In this document: piece by piece, positions 1 through 9,017 of the stretch
How positions within the stretch are numbered: position 1 is the first letter of the stretch
Layout: each line of letters begins with the position of its first letter
Virus record (IMG/VR): IMGVR_UViG_3300031974_003462
Location: 1-23,662 of that record
Source of the DNA: a virus
DNA length: 23,662 nt
Direction: 5' to 3' (one strand)
Notes under the pieces: generated by a model
Told to the model about the DNA's origin: nothing
What the model saw: only the letters and a program-made list of their open reading frames with translations
Database searches by the model: none
Position numbers and translations under genes: made by a program

Positions 1-3000
1 TTTCACTTGCTGCTTTTCTTCTATCTGCACCTGCGTCAAGTACAATAAATTCATCAGTACCAACCATTGTTGCTGTCATATCTGTAAGTTCTGACATGTC
101 TAAATGGAATGTAATGGTTTCATTTGAAGACTGATCTGTTGTAAAGTCTCCTCCGCCAGATAATCCAGTACCTGCTGCTAGTGCAATTATTGCATTATTT
201 GGTGTTGATCCACTACTTCCATTTGAAGCTGCAGTTACTCGTCCCTGTGCATCTACTGTTATGTTTGCGTTTGTATAACTTGCTGCTGTTACTCCTGAAT
301 TTGGAAGTCTTATTCTTATATTTTCATTAGCAGCTTGGTTTGTTGTAAATGCTTCTGATGTTGTACTTGGAGTTGATTCACTTCCAATAAGTATTCCTGT
401 TTCACCAGTAAGTGTGATTGTTGAATTATTAAGTCCTTCTGGTGCTGTAGAAGCCCCTGCTCCTACTGAGAATCCTGTTCCTGAGTCATCTGTTATTTCT
501 ACTACTCTTGCAAAGTCAGTTACATCATTACCTGTTATATTTGTATCTCCTCCTGAAGAAGTTACTTTTGCTCTAAAGTATTTTGTAGTACTTGCAGCTA
601 AACTATAAGTAGAACTATAAGTAACAACTAAATCTCCATCTGCATTTAGTGCGTCTCCAGTAGAAAATAAATCTGGACTTGCGCTAAAGTTTCCTCCTAA
701 TTGTGTTAAATCGAGTACGATTATTCCATAGTCAGTAGAAGAAAGTGTGCCACTTCCATAAGTACTATTTGTACTATCTTTTGTAAATAAGTCCCCATTT
801 CCGCTATTTCCAGCAGAAGCAATAGATGTATAATCTCCTGGTGTTGTAGATGCGGTAGTAGCATGTTCAAGTAAAACTGTTATACTATTTGGAATATCTG
901 CATATGCAGCACTTCCAGTAGTGTCTGATCCATTTAAGCTTCTTATATCTACTTTTACTTCAAAACTAAGAGTAATTGCAGATGAACTTGTGTTTGAAAT
1001 TTCTACACCTGCAGTATCGTTATCTCCTTGCTCAAAAGCAAATGTTGTAACTGTACTTCCTAAGTTTTCAGCAATTTGTGAAAAAGCTGCTTGTGTAAAT
1101 CCAGTGTCAGAATCAAAATAAACAATACCACTTTTTCGTATAACAATTTTATCAGCAATTACTTGTCCTGTTGTTGATACAGAAAATTCTGCATTTGCAC
1201 CTGTTTGTGTTCCTGCAGTTATTTTATATGAAGAACTAGAATCTAAAGTAATTGTTCCAGCATCTACTCCACTTGAAATTGTTGAAGTAATCTTTCCATT
1301 TGCTACTGACCAGTCTCCAATTGTAGCAGTTGTAGTTGTTAATGCACCTGCTGGTGTGACTCTAAAAGGTGCACTTCCAAATGTAGCATTTCCTAAGTAT
1401 ATTCCATTGCTATCTGCTTTAAATATAGAATTACTTGAACCAATAGAAATTGTACCACCACTCAATGCTCCTGTAAATGTTCCACTTGCTGAACTTAATG
1501 AACCACTAAATGTTCCAGTTGCTGCTGATAATGAGCCACTAAATGATCCTCCAGCGGCACTTAAATCTCCTGAAAATACTGCGTCACCAGCAGAAGAGAT
1601 TCTAAAGTTTTCAGAAGATATACTACCATCACTTAAATTTATTTTTGTTCCTGCTGTAGAGAATCCTGATCCATCTCCTGTTCCAGAATGATTTGATGAA
1701 GTTATTGAACCAGTAGTAATTCTTCCACCGTCAATAACAGTTGTACCACTACTTCCAACATCGGCAGCTTCTAGTGGGTCTACTGATGAAGTACCATCAG
1801 TAAGTGTGCCACCACTAAAAGTAACAACTCCACTAAAACTTGTTTGCTGTACTACACTTGAGTAAGATACTGAAATTGTTGAAGAGCCTGCTGAAGCTTC
1901 TGTGCCGTAGTATCTTACAGTATAAAAAGTATTTGAAGAGGTAGCGTCTTGTGTATTTGGAGAATTTTTCCAAACATTTGTAGTACCACTATCATTAATT
2001 CCTGTGCCTGAAACTACACCTGTTGAAAATGTGTATGTATTTCCAGAAGGTGCGGAAGGTGCACCTGCTGTTGTTTTTTCATAGAAAAGATATCCTTGAA
2101 TTGTTCTTAATCCATCTGCTCCAGGGTCTCCATCTGCAGGTAGTTTTGCAGCATGCACGGACACTGTCCAACTATCTGTAACTGCATAGTTTCCTGTTGA
2201 ATTTGTTTGGGTAACTGTTGCTTGTGCTACATAAATATTGTTTGTTGATGTTGGGTCTGATGGACTTGTTGCCCATGAGTTACTTTGATATGTTCCTGCC
2301 AAAGCTGCACCTGTTGAAGCAGTAAATCCTTCTGTGTCTGCAGGCGCTGTTGGTGTGCTAGTTCCGCTATGATATAAGAAAATAGTTTTACTTCTATCTC
2401 CATCGTTTCCGTCTGCTCCGTCTTGTCCGTCTGCTCCCGCAGTTTCTGCAAAAGTTTCTATTGTATAAGTTCCACCTGTATTTGTTATTTCTGCTACAAT
2501 AGTATCACTTAAAAAGTCTGGTTCATAACTCATCTTAAAGGCATCTGCTCCACTATAAGCATTTACTATACTTTGGTCTACATCTAATGAAGTATCGCTT
2601 GTAATATGAGTAACAGTTGCATAGAATCGTGTACTACCTGTACCAAGTGCTATTTTACTTCCTTCTGAAAAATCTGAAGTAAAAGTTGTACTACTACCTG
2701 TAATAGTAGTTTCAAATTGACCTACTGTAATTGTTCCTGTTATTTGTGTAAGACCTGAATTACTTGCTCCAACTTCTGCTAAGTACTCAAATCCTAAATC
2801 TTTGCCAGCAAATTGTGCTGTGTTGTCTGTTATTATTTCTACAGCTTTTAATGGATCAGAAGTATTGCTAATATCAAAAACTAAATATCCTGTTCCACCA
2901 GACGATACTCCTGAAAAAGCTTGTTGTGATTGAGCTGTAGTTGCTGATGTAATTGCTAGAGAATCTTTTGTAGCATTAAAGAAAGTATAATTACTTTCTG

Positions 3001-6000
3001 CAATAGTTACAAGTCCTGTGCTACTATTTATATTTATAGCACTATTAATTGAACCACCTTTAGTTAATTTTCCAATTCTTGATTCTGCATTTACATTATG
3101 TAAAGCTAAACTTGGTCGTAACTCTTTTGTTACAAATTTTGAATAGTTTCCTATTGTGTTTTGAGTTCTTACACTAATTTTAAAAGTTTTTGATGGATCG
3201 ACATTTTTAAATAGACAAGATGAGTATTTTCCACTTACTACTTTAAATTCTCTGTTTACGTCATCAGAATCTATATTATGTAGTATTTCATAATTTTTTA
3301 TAAAGTCATATTTACCAGTAATTGAAGTTCCATCTTCATCTGTTCGGGTACTCTCTGGGTGTTCCCAAGATACAAGTAAGTTCATTCCTGATGTGTCAAA
3401 AAATTTATCTTCCCCATCATCTATAGAAGAAGCGCTCACTGATAGTGCTAAATTTTTTGGTTCTGGTACTGCTGTTGTATAGTCTGGTGGTCGATTTACA
3501 TCAGGTACATCATATACAGTATATCCTCTGTCAACTTGTTGAAATTTTTCTCTTGCGTATTCACTTGCTGTAAATGTATATATTTGATCGCTACTATCTT
3601 CTGAAACATCAGTAATCATGTATTCTTTTAATGATCCTGCTTGTTTTTCTTCATCTTCGTATTCAACAATACCCCATACAGTATTTTGACTTGGAGCAGA
3701 ACTAAAAGCGGAAGATACATTTAGAGTTGTTGCATTAGAACTTGTAGTAGTAATTTGTTGTCTTTCTGTATGAGAATCTCCTGACCAAACTAATTCTATT
3801 TTATCACCGCTATCATCAACTGCATTTGAAGCTGCTGTTGCAGAGTTTATAGATACGCTATCTCCATCAGTGCTAATTATATCCCCTCGAACATAAACAG
3901 TGCTGCTAATTGTTGCTCTATCTTGTGCTAAATATGCTACACCTGTTGGATATATTAAAGAAAGATAAAAAGTATTTCCAGAACTTACATCAACTGCACT
4001 ATCAAGTTCTATAGCAGTGGTTGTTGATCCTGTTGAACATCTACCACTAAATCTTATATTGTCTCTATCTGCGTCTTGAACTTCAATAACATCACCCACT
4101 TTTAAGTGAGAAGCATTTAATCCAGAAGCAAAAGTAACAACTTCTTTTTCTAAAAGCTCTGAATACAGATACCATTTACCAAATCTATGTGCTTGAGATC
4201 GAGATGTACACCCATAAGCTAAAACTTCTTTTGTTCTTATTTCTTGTGTTTCAAGAATATTATTTGTGTCTTCGACTATTTCTACATTTGTAGTATATAA
4301 CTGTTTAGGATCAACCCATGTAACAACAATTGAGTTATGACGATTTCTACTTTTTGTGCTTTGATAAGTGAATTCACCGTTTATTATATTTGATTTAGAA
4401 AAAGTATAAACTGATTCTTTTTCTCTATTTGCACTTGGTAGAATACTTCCATTTATCCAATGAAGCATGCCTCTAAATACTCCAGAAATATCCTGAATCA
4501 TTTTGTATGCTTCTTTTCTTTCAACTATCCAAGTATTTAAAGTAAATCTAGGTTCTGTTCCTCCTGCACCATCAGGAACTTCTTCATCACAAAATCTCGC
4601 TAAACGAAAGAACTCATACTTATCTATATCGCTTTCTGATACATATTCTCCTAGTCCATATCGTTCATTTGTTAATAAATCATATAAAATCCAGACAGGA
4701 TTATCTGTCCAAACTAAATCACGATTTGGACTTGTTCCATTAAAAGTAGAAACATCTCCTCTAAAATTACCGTCCCAGTTTTGATACTCACTTGCGGCGG
4801 CTCCTGTGCTTACATTTCTATTATAAGTAGCTAATGTGCCATTTCCTCTTTCATGTCGAGCAAAGTAGTTTGTTGGAACTTTTACACGAAGTCCTCGCAT
4901 ATGATACTTTCTTTCTGGTATATTACTAAAGTTAGAAGCGTCGAATGTAATTCCTGCATATGAAGCATATGGATAAGAAAGTTTATCCATAATAACTGCT
5001 TCAGCAGTTTTTAAAGTTGATGGGTTATAGTGTCTTCTACCTCTTGCTTTTGCGTTTGGTGGATTTACTCTTTGTACTATAACTTTAAAATCAGATAAAG
5101 GTTGGTAAGGTGTTAAGTCTATTTCAAACTGTTCAATAAATGGAGTCTTACTTTGTGCTTGTACGTGACCAGAACTATAACCTTGTCCAGAACCATTATC
5201 TAAGTTATGAGTTGCATATCCAGTTGTTCTATTAGATAACTCAGTTCCTGTAGGCCCATATACTAATACTTCTTTCATTGACCCAGTAAAACCTACTGGT
5301 CTATATTGTAATAAAATTCTAAATTCTACAAAAGAACGACCTTCTGTACCGTTACTTTCTCTTATATGATACATTTGTGGAAATTGAAAAGTAAGTTTTA
5401 TAAGATCAACTTCACCTATTTGATTTCCGACTTTTAAATTTGTAGGAGTTACTGTAACTGCGTCTAAAGCAGCTGTTGCATCATCTGTAGTGCTTTCATA
5501 TCCACCAGAAACTTCATTATCTACACTTACTCCTAAAGTAGATAAATCTGTTTGTTGAATATCTTGTCCTGGTGAATAAATAAGACCTGCTGAACCTATA
5601 TCAGCTCTTGTTGAAATAATTCCTTGTCCTCTTGTTCCTTTTCTAAAATTATATTTAGCATTTTTTGCAACATATGTTCCTTCTGCTGAAGCAAAGTCTA
5701 CAACGGGAGTTGATAAAGTACAGTTTACTGCTGTTACATCTCTATCTGTTGTACCATAATCACTTATAGTAGCTAAAACTATAGTATTGTTTCCTGAGTT
5801 TATAGAGCTTACTGTACCAACTAAGTCAACAGTCATTTCAGTAATTGTAGTTGTAGGATCAATTGCTTTATCAAGTATAATACTATCCCCACCGCTTCCA
5901 TTAGCTTGGTGTCCTACAATTTTTCTAGTTATAGTAGTACTATCATTACCTGCACCAACAAAATTAATTAAAGAAAAAGGTAAGTTTGCAACTGAAGCAT

Positions 6001-6382
6001 CATTACTTGCAAAAAATGAAGTACTAGTAGTAATTACATTACCATTAGTGCCAATAGTAATAGTGCCGTCACTTGATGTATATCTTTTCTTTGCACCTTT
6101 TACTCGAATGTACTGAGTTCTAGAAGTGTCTACTTTTTGTACTAAAACAGCATTATTATCTGTTATTGTATTTGTACTAGCAACATAATCTACGTCAGAA
6201 CTAATTGTAGGAAGTGTATTTATATTTCCTGTACCCGACTCTATTGGTGCTCCATCTAAATAAATACCTTTATCAATAAGTCCTGCAACAGGACCTTCTG
6301 ATAAAAGATCATATACTACTACACTCTCATTTCTATTTGGAGAGTTAATTCTATTTTTACCTGTTAAATTAATTTTTGCCAT
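1..6382 (-). CDS. Tail-tip host-specificity protein, lambda gpJ-like, C-terminus cut by window edge
   Basis: The frame is open from the ATG at 6382 to the left edge, giving at least 2127 residues with no stop; the end is missing. It starts 2 nt after the gpI-like stop. The N-terminal half has the gpJ signature: segments such as MRGLRVKVPTNYFARHE (near residue 490) and NPVWILYDLLTNERYGLGEY (near 560), followed by an RLARFCDE segment. An FN3-like domain lies near residues 965-1090. Next come a collagen-like Gly-x-x run (about 1316-1328), two diverged copies of a roughly 90-residue beta-rich module, four 11-residue repeats (1603-1646) and Ser/Thr/Gly-rich fibre modules, including ITVDAQGRVTAASNG and DEFIVLDAGADRRKAASE near the edge. 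Family knowledge: gpJ forms the tail tip and binds the host receptor. Inference: the C-terminal half is a fused fibre. Lambda gpJ is 1132 residues, so this protein is unusually long. The gpJ assignment is confident; receptor and exact length are unknown. Confidence 0.9.
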   Translation of the reverse strand, partial: MAKINLTGKNRINSPNRNESVVVYDLLSEGPVAGLIDKGIYLDGAPIESGTGNINTLPTISSDVDYVASTNTITDNNAVLVQKVDTSRTQYIRVKGAKKRYTSSDGTITIGTNGNVITTSTSFFASNDASVANLPFSLINFVGAGNDSTTITRKIVGHQANGSGGDSIILDKAIDPTTTITEMTVDLVGTVSSINSGNNTIVLATISDYGTTDRDVTAVNCTLSTPVVDFASAEGTYVAKNAKYNFRKGTRGQGIISTRADIGSAGLIYSPGQDIQQTDLSTLGVSVDNEVSGGYESTTDDATAALDAVTVTPTNLKVGNQIGEVDLIKLTFQFPQMYHIRESNGTEGRSFVEFRILLQYRPVGFTGSMKEVLVYGPTGTELSNRTTGYATHNLDNGSGQGYSSGHVQAQSKTPFIEQFEIDLTPYQPLSDFKVIVQRVNPPNAKARGRRHYNPSTLKTAEAVIMDKLSYPYASYAGITFDASNFSNIPERKYHMRGLRVKVPTNYFARHERGNGTLATYNRNVSTGAAASEYQNWDGNFRGDVSTFNGTSPNRDLVWTDNPVWILYDLLTNERYGLGEYVSESDIDKYEFFRLARFCDEEVPDGAGGTEPRFTLNTWIVERKEAYKMIQDISGVFRGMLHWINGSILPSANREKESVYTFSKSNIINGEFTYQSTKSRNRHNSIVVTWVDPKQLYTTNVEIVEDTNNILETQEIRTKEVLAYGCTSRSQAHRFGKWYLYSELLEKEVVTFASGLNASHLKVGDVIEVQDADRDNIRFSGRCSTGSTTTAIELDSAVDVSSGNTFYLSLIYPTGVAYLAQDRATISSTVYVRGDIISTDGDSVSINSATAASNAVDDSGDKIELVWSGDSHTERQQITTTSSNATTLNVSSAFSSAPSQNTVWGIVEYEDEEKQAGSLKEYMITDVSEDSSDQIYTFTASEYAREKFQQVDRGYTVYDVPDVNRPPDYTTAVPEPKNLALSVSASSIDDGEDKFFDTSGMNLLVSWEHPESTRTDEDGTSITGKYDFIKNYEILHNIDSDDVNREFKVVSGKYSSCLFKNVDPSKTFKISVRTQNTIGNYSKFVTKELRPSLALHNVNAESRIGKLTKGGSINSAININSSTGLVTIAESNYTFFNATKDSLAITSATTAQSQQAFSGVSSGGTGYLVFDISNTSDPLKAVEIITDNTAQFAGKDLGFEYLAEVGASNSGLTQITGTITVGQFETTITGSSTTFTSDFSEGSKIALGTGSTRFYATVTHITSDTSLDVDQSIVNAYSGADAFKMSYEPDFLSDTIVAEITNTGGTYTIETFAETAGADGQDGADGNDGDRSKTIFLYHSGTSTPTAPADTEGFTASTGAALAGTYQSNSWATSPSDPTSTNNIYVAQATVTQTNSTGNYAVTDSWTVSVHAAKLPADGDPGADGLRTIQGYLFYEKTTAGAPSAPSGNTYTFSTGVVSGTGINDSGTTNVWKNSPNTQDATSSNTFYTVRYYGTEASAGSSTISVSYSSVVQQTSFSGVVTFSGGTLTDGTSSVDPLEAADVGSSGTTVIDGGRITTGSITSSNHSGTGDGSGFSTAGTKINLSDGSISSENFRISSAGDAVFSGDLSAAGGSFSGSLSAATGTFSGSLSSASGTFTGALSGGTISIGSSNSIFKADSNGIYLGNATFGSAPFRVTPAGALTTTTATIGDWSVANGKITSTISSGVDAGTITLDSSSSYKITAGTQTGANAEFSVSTTGQVIADKIVIRKSGIVYFDSDTGFTQAAFSQIAENLGSTVTTFAFEQGDNDTAGVEISNTSSSAITLSFEVKVDIRSLNGSDTTGSAAYADIPNSITVLLEHATTASTTPGDYTSIASAGNSGNGDLFTKDSTNSTYGSGTLSSTDYGIIVLDLTQLGGNFSASPDLFSTGDALNADGDLVVTYSSTYSLAASTTKYFRAKVTSSGGDTNITGNDVTDFARVVEITDDSGTGFSVGAGASTAPEGLNNSTITLTGETGILIGSESTPSTTSEAFTTNQAANENIRIRLPNSGVTAASYTNANITVDAQGRVTAASNGSSGSTPNNAIIALAAGTGLSGGGDFTTDQSSNETITFHLDMSELTDMTATMVGTDEFIVLDAGADRRKAASE
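1445..1576 (-). repeat. Four tandem 33-bp coding repeats in the gpJ-like gene
   Basis: Four consecutive 11-codon units with pattern F-[ST]-G-x-L-S-x-x-x-x-x, read in the coding direction: FSGDLSAAGGS, FSGSLSAATGT, FSGSLSSASGT, FTGALSGGTIS. The Phe codons fall exactly 33 bp apart (1574, 1541, 1508 and 1475 on the plus strand). The DNA copies are diverged but clearly alignable. Such short beta-type repeats are common in phage fibre shafts; a role as a shaft or as a site of repeat-number change is inference. Confidence 0.85.
4102..4131. repeat. 30-bp segment shared with the tape-measure gene (copy 1)
   Basis: Matches 12082-12111 at 28 of 30 bases, including 22 consecutive identical bases (4110-4131). 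Both copies lie in the same reading frame and encode ASGLNAS followed by H or Q and then L. This copy is in the gpJ-like gene near residue 755. It could be a local recombination trace or a chance match helped by shared codon use. Confidence 0.6.
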
Positions 6383-6384
6383 TT

Positions 6385-7110
6385 TTACGGTTCCGAATAA
6401 GTTATATGAGGATTGTTATCATCTTCCTCTTCTTCATTTTGTACATTTTCTCCACTGCTATCAGAATAATTGACAGCTGCTGTTTTTATATCCATAAATC
6501 CTACGTTTATTGGTACTCCTGGAATTATCATTTCTCCATAACACAAAGGAATTGGTGCACCTTGTCGAATATTATTTACATTTTCATTTCCAAATAATTT
6601 ACTTTCTGGTGAATCAAATGTATCTACATACATCAAATCTGCCATTCCACTTGTTGCTAATAATCCTGCTGTCATAAAAAGTGCTGAAGTTACTAATGGT
6701 TTTGTATTCATTGCTATCAAAAGCATATCGCCAAAGTTAGTAGTTAAACTTGCACTTGCGCCTCCAGTAATAACAGCAAGATATATTGTTAATGCTGCTG
6801 TCAATAATTTTATAAAGCCTCTTGTTCTTCTTCCTTTTGCTGAACCTACAGCAACTGGAGTTATAATTACAGTATCTTTTAAAACTTGTAATCCTGCTTC
6901 ATTAAACTCTTCTTCACTTTGAAAAAGTAATTCTTCTCCATGAATAACTTCAAGACCTATATCATTATTATACATTTCTTCAATAGTTTTAGTAAATCCT
7001 TCAGTTTGACAATCAATAAGTTTTACAATATCTTGATAAGAATGACCTGCAGACTGCCAGTCTGTGCCAAACTTTTCTCCGAGTTCTCCCATTAATTTAA
7101 CTTGGATCAT
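6385..7110 (-). CDS. Tail assembly protein, lambda gpI-like
   Basis: 241 residues. Residues 1-90 look like the ubiquitin-like (beta-grasp) half of lambda gpI-type proteins, ending in DTVIITPVAVGSAKGRR. Two hydrophobic Gly/Ala-rich segments follow (about 103-122 and 138-155). Then comes a C-terminal FGNENVNNIRQGAPIPLCYG stretch, typical of this family, and an acidic tail (NEEEEDD). It overlaps the JAMM peptidase gene by 14 bp and stops 2 nt before the gpJ-like start, the same K-I-J order as lambda. In lambda, gpI is needed to assemble the tail tip but is not kept in the mature tail; a similar role here is inferred. Family and position agree well. Confidence 0.8.
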   Translation of the reverse strand: MIQVKLMGELGEKFGTDWQSAGHSYQDIVKLIDCQTEGFTKTIEEMYNNDIGLEVIHGEELLFQSEEEFNEAGLQVLKDTVIITPVAVGSAKGRRTRGFIKLLTAALTIYLAVITGGASASLTTNFGDMLLIAMNTKPLVTSALFMTAGLLATSGMADLMYVDTFDSPESKLFGNENVNNIRQGAPIPLCYGEMIIPGVPINVGFMDIKTAAVNYSDSSGENVQNEEEEDDNNPHITYSEP

Positions 7111-7414
7111 ATATTGTTACTCCTTTTTCTGGATATGATACTATCATATATGGAATACCTAATGCCTTACAAGCCTTTTTATCATGCTCACTTGGTTTAG
7201 AATCTTCCTCGTAGTGACTATGGACTACATATTTTATTTTTGAATTTAGTTGATATCGAATGAGAAGTTTTGGGTCAATTTTAAAACCATTTTTCTTATC
7301 ATCTTCTAAATTTTTACATTTTATAAATTTTTCAATACCGTTTTGTTCTATTATTAAACCGCACATTTCATTGGGTGCTTCTTGTTCTGCTGCTTTATAA
7401 AGTTCTTCTATCAT
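7097..7414 (-). CDS. JAMM/MPN-family metallopeptidase, N-terminal gpK-like tail protein
   Basis: 105 residues with a complete JAMM zinc-site pattern: E16 in the NEMCGLIIE segment, then H65-S-H67, seven residues, S75, two residues, D78. This is the Mov34/MPN/PAD-1 peptidase fold that forms the N-terminal half of lambda gpK. Lambda gpK also has a C-terminal NlpC/P60 cell-wall hydrolase domain; here the protein ends just after the JAMM domain and no NlpC/P60 domain is visible nearby. The start overlaps the L-like stop (ATGA) and the end overlaps the I-like gene, so it is coupled into the tail-tip series. Likely role: a peptidase acting during tail-tip assembly or on the cell envelope; the substrate is unknown. 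Confidence 0.88.
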   Translation of the reverse strand: MIEELYKAAEQEAPNEMCGLIIEQNGIEKFIKCKNLEDDKKNGFKIDPKLLIRYQLNSKIKYVVHSHYEEDSKPSEHDKKACKALGIPYMIVSYPEKGVTIYDPS

Positions 7415-8637
7415 GAGTATCTCTGCGATCCTGGAAACCCTCCAAAAGGTAAAACTTTATCTCGTGTCGGATTATGCTTCTGTAAACTAGAACTTGATCC
7501 TGCAGTAATTGGATTAAAATTAAATCTCTTATTACATGAAGTTAGTCTTTTACCACAAGAATCTCCTCTTTGCCATTGTACATTATATCCTGGTGTTACA
7601 TTTGTATTTGTTCTTTTTACTTTCCAAACTGTTGAAGCAGACTTAACATAATCATTATACTTATCATCTGTAAAAGCATAGTAAGTAGTACTTGTATTAT
7701 GTGTTGCACTATATACTCTTATTCTTTCGTAGTTTGTGTTTGCATCAGTTGGAGTTCCTAAACTATTACTTGCTCCTGTGCCTGACGCTTTTGCTTGCCA
7801 GTAATTTGTTACTGATACTCCAGTTGTTATGCTACCATCTTCATTAATTCTATCAGCAGTTCCACTTGTACTAATAAAATCATTCTCACTTATAGATAAA
7901 CTTGTAGTGTGTGCTGTAAAACTTGTTGTACTTGGTACTAAATATTCATCATCTTGATTTACATATATAGTATAACTTGTATAACCAGAACTTGAATACT
8001 GTGATAGAGTACCGTTACGATGCCATGAACAACCACCTTTCTTATTTGCTTCAGTATAATCTGGACTTGCACCTTGATACACCCAAGGACAAGCATTTCC
8101 AACAACTTGTCTTTTTGGTAAAGTTATTCCATCTAAATCAAATGGTGAAACTAACTCATATTTTATTCCAACTTTATTAAACTCTCTTATTCTTTCAAAA
8201 ATCCAAACTTGTCTTGAAAACTCAATTGGAGCTGATGTATCTCCTGGATATGAAGCTCCTCCTTTAATATATTTTGCTAAAGTAGTTCTTCGTATCATTT
8301 TCTTTCCAAGTATTGAGTCGAAATCATTTCCTAATCTTAATTTAAAACTTGTACTTGTTGTTGCTGTTGATATATCTGTTGCAAGAGAAATTGTTATTTC
8401 TGGTCTTGCAATTGGCCCACTTTGTTTTGTTTCTAATCCTGAAATTTCTATTGGTAATGGATTATATGTTCTTACTGTTCCACTTGCATAATCAGAATAA
8501 TCTTGTAGTTGTATGCCTGTACCGTCTGCTTTATTGTAGGGACTAAAATAAGCAAATGTTCCATTTGAATATTCAAATTCATATAAGTGAACAAGTGCAC
8601 CGGGTTCTAAACTTTGTATATCTGTTATTATACTCAT
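7411..8637 (-). CDS. Minor tail protein, lambda gpL-like, probable Fe-S cluster protein
   Basis: 408 residues. The N-terminal half (about 1-180) follows the gpL pattern, with SLEPGALVHLYEFEY and a PIARPEITISLA-type segment. It has exactly four cysteines: C183, C203, C361 and C368 (NACPWVYQG, GGCSW, DSCGKRLTSCNKRF), then the family ending LPFGGFPGS. Lambda gpL binds a [4Fe-4S] cluster through cysteines in its C-terminal half, so cluster binding is expected by family. About 157 residues of Thr/Ser-rich, beta-looking sequence (204-360) separate the first Cys pair from the second, making the protein much longer than lambda gpL (232 residues). It sits between M-like and K-like genes with 4-nt overlaps. 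Confidence 0.85.
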   Translation of the reverse strand: MSIITDIQSLEPGALVHLYEFEYSNGTFAYFSPYNKADGTGIQLQDYSDYASGTVRTYNPLPIEISGLETKQSGPIARPEITISLATDISTATTSTSFKLRLGNDFDSILGKKMIRRTTLAKYIKGGASYPGDTSAPIEFSRQVWIFERIREFNKVGIKYELVSPFDLDGITLPKRQVVGNACPWVYQGASPDYTEANKKGGCSWHRNGTLSQYSSSGYTSYTIYVNQDDEYLVPSTTSFTAHTTSLSISENDFISTSGTADRINEDGSITTGVSVTNYWQAKASGTGASNSLGTPTDANTNYERIRVYSATHNTSTTYYAFTDDKYNDYVKSASTVWKVKRTNTNVTPGYNVQWQRGDSCGKRLTSCNKRFNFNPITAGSSSSLQKHNPTRDKVLPFGGFPGSQRYS

Positions 8638-9017
8638 GCTTCATAAACTCTTCTAAATGTTGCTGTTGCTGAATAAAAATTGTCATATGCCCAAGTTTGA
8701 TTCCAACTTGAACAAACTACTTTTACAGTTAATTCATTACCGCTTTCATTTGTATCATCAACAGTATAATCAAAAGATGTTGCTCCTGCTTTACTTTCAA
8801 AAAATCCAATTATATCATCTATTTCTGCTTTTGGTCGAGTAGCAAAACTTAAACTAAACTCTTGTTCTAAAGAGTTTATACCATCTTGTACTCGTTGTTC
8901 ATATCCATCGCCAAATTTTGCGATGTGTACTCGTGGAGTATTTGTAGTACTTAATCCTTTATCTGGCACTACCTGTCTATTTCCAAAACTTGCTCCTGTG
9001 CTAAATCCTACTGCCAT
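8634..9017 (-). CDS. Minor tail protein, lambda gpM-like
   Basis: 127 residues. It has the features of the phage minor tail protein family that includes lambda gpM: a central FGDGYEQRVQDGINSLEQEF segment, a hydrophobic helix around IDDIIGFFESKAG, and an ending like SATATFRRVYEA. It begins at the tape-measure stop (TAATG) and ends in an ATGA overlap with the L-like gene, giving the lambda order H-M-L. In lambda, gpM acts in building the tail-tip complex below the tape measure. The length is close to the lambda protein (109 residues). Confidence 0.87.
   Translation of the reverse strand: MAVGFSTGASFGNRQVVPDKGLSTTNTPRVHIAKFGDGYEQRVQDGINSLEQEFSLSFATRPKAEIDDIIGFFESKAGATSFDYTVDDTNESGNELTVKVVCSSWNQTWAYDNFYSATATFRRVYEA

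Noticed and set aside
1445-1576. 33-bp repeats considered as a CRISPR-like array
   Set aside because: The units are contiguous with no spacers, diverged, in frame, and encode a regular fibre-type peptide repeat.
1356-1691. Plus-strand open frame of 111 codons inside the gpJ-like gene
   Set aside because: It lies opposite the Ser/Thr/Ala-rich coding strand, its Pro/Leu/Ala-rich product mirrors that composition, and there is no ribosome site. It is a shadow of the gpJ-like gene; the same applies to 414-608, 921-1121, 4503-4784 and 5787-6116.
2396-2437. Short GC-richer direct repeats around GTCCGTCTGCTCC considered as protein-binding iterons
   Set aside because: They are explained by codons of the collagen-like Gly-Ala-Asp-Gly run in the gpJ-like protein.
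6376-6597. Plus-strand open frame spanning the gpI/gpJ border
   Set aside because: Antisense to well-supported coding sequence, no ribosome site, low-complexity aromatic product.
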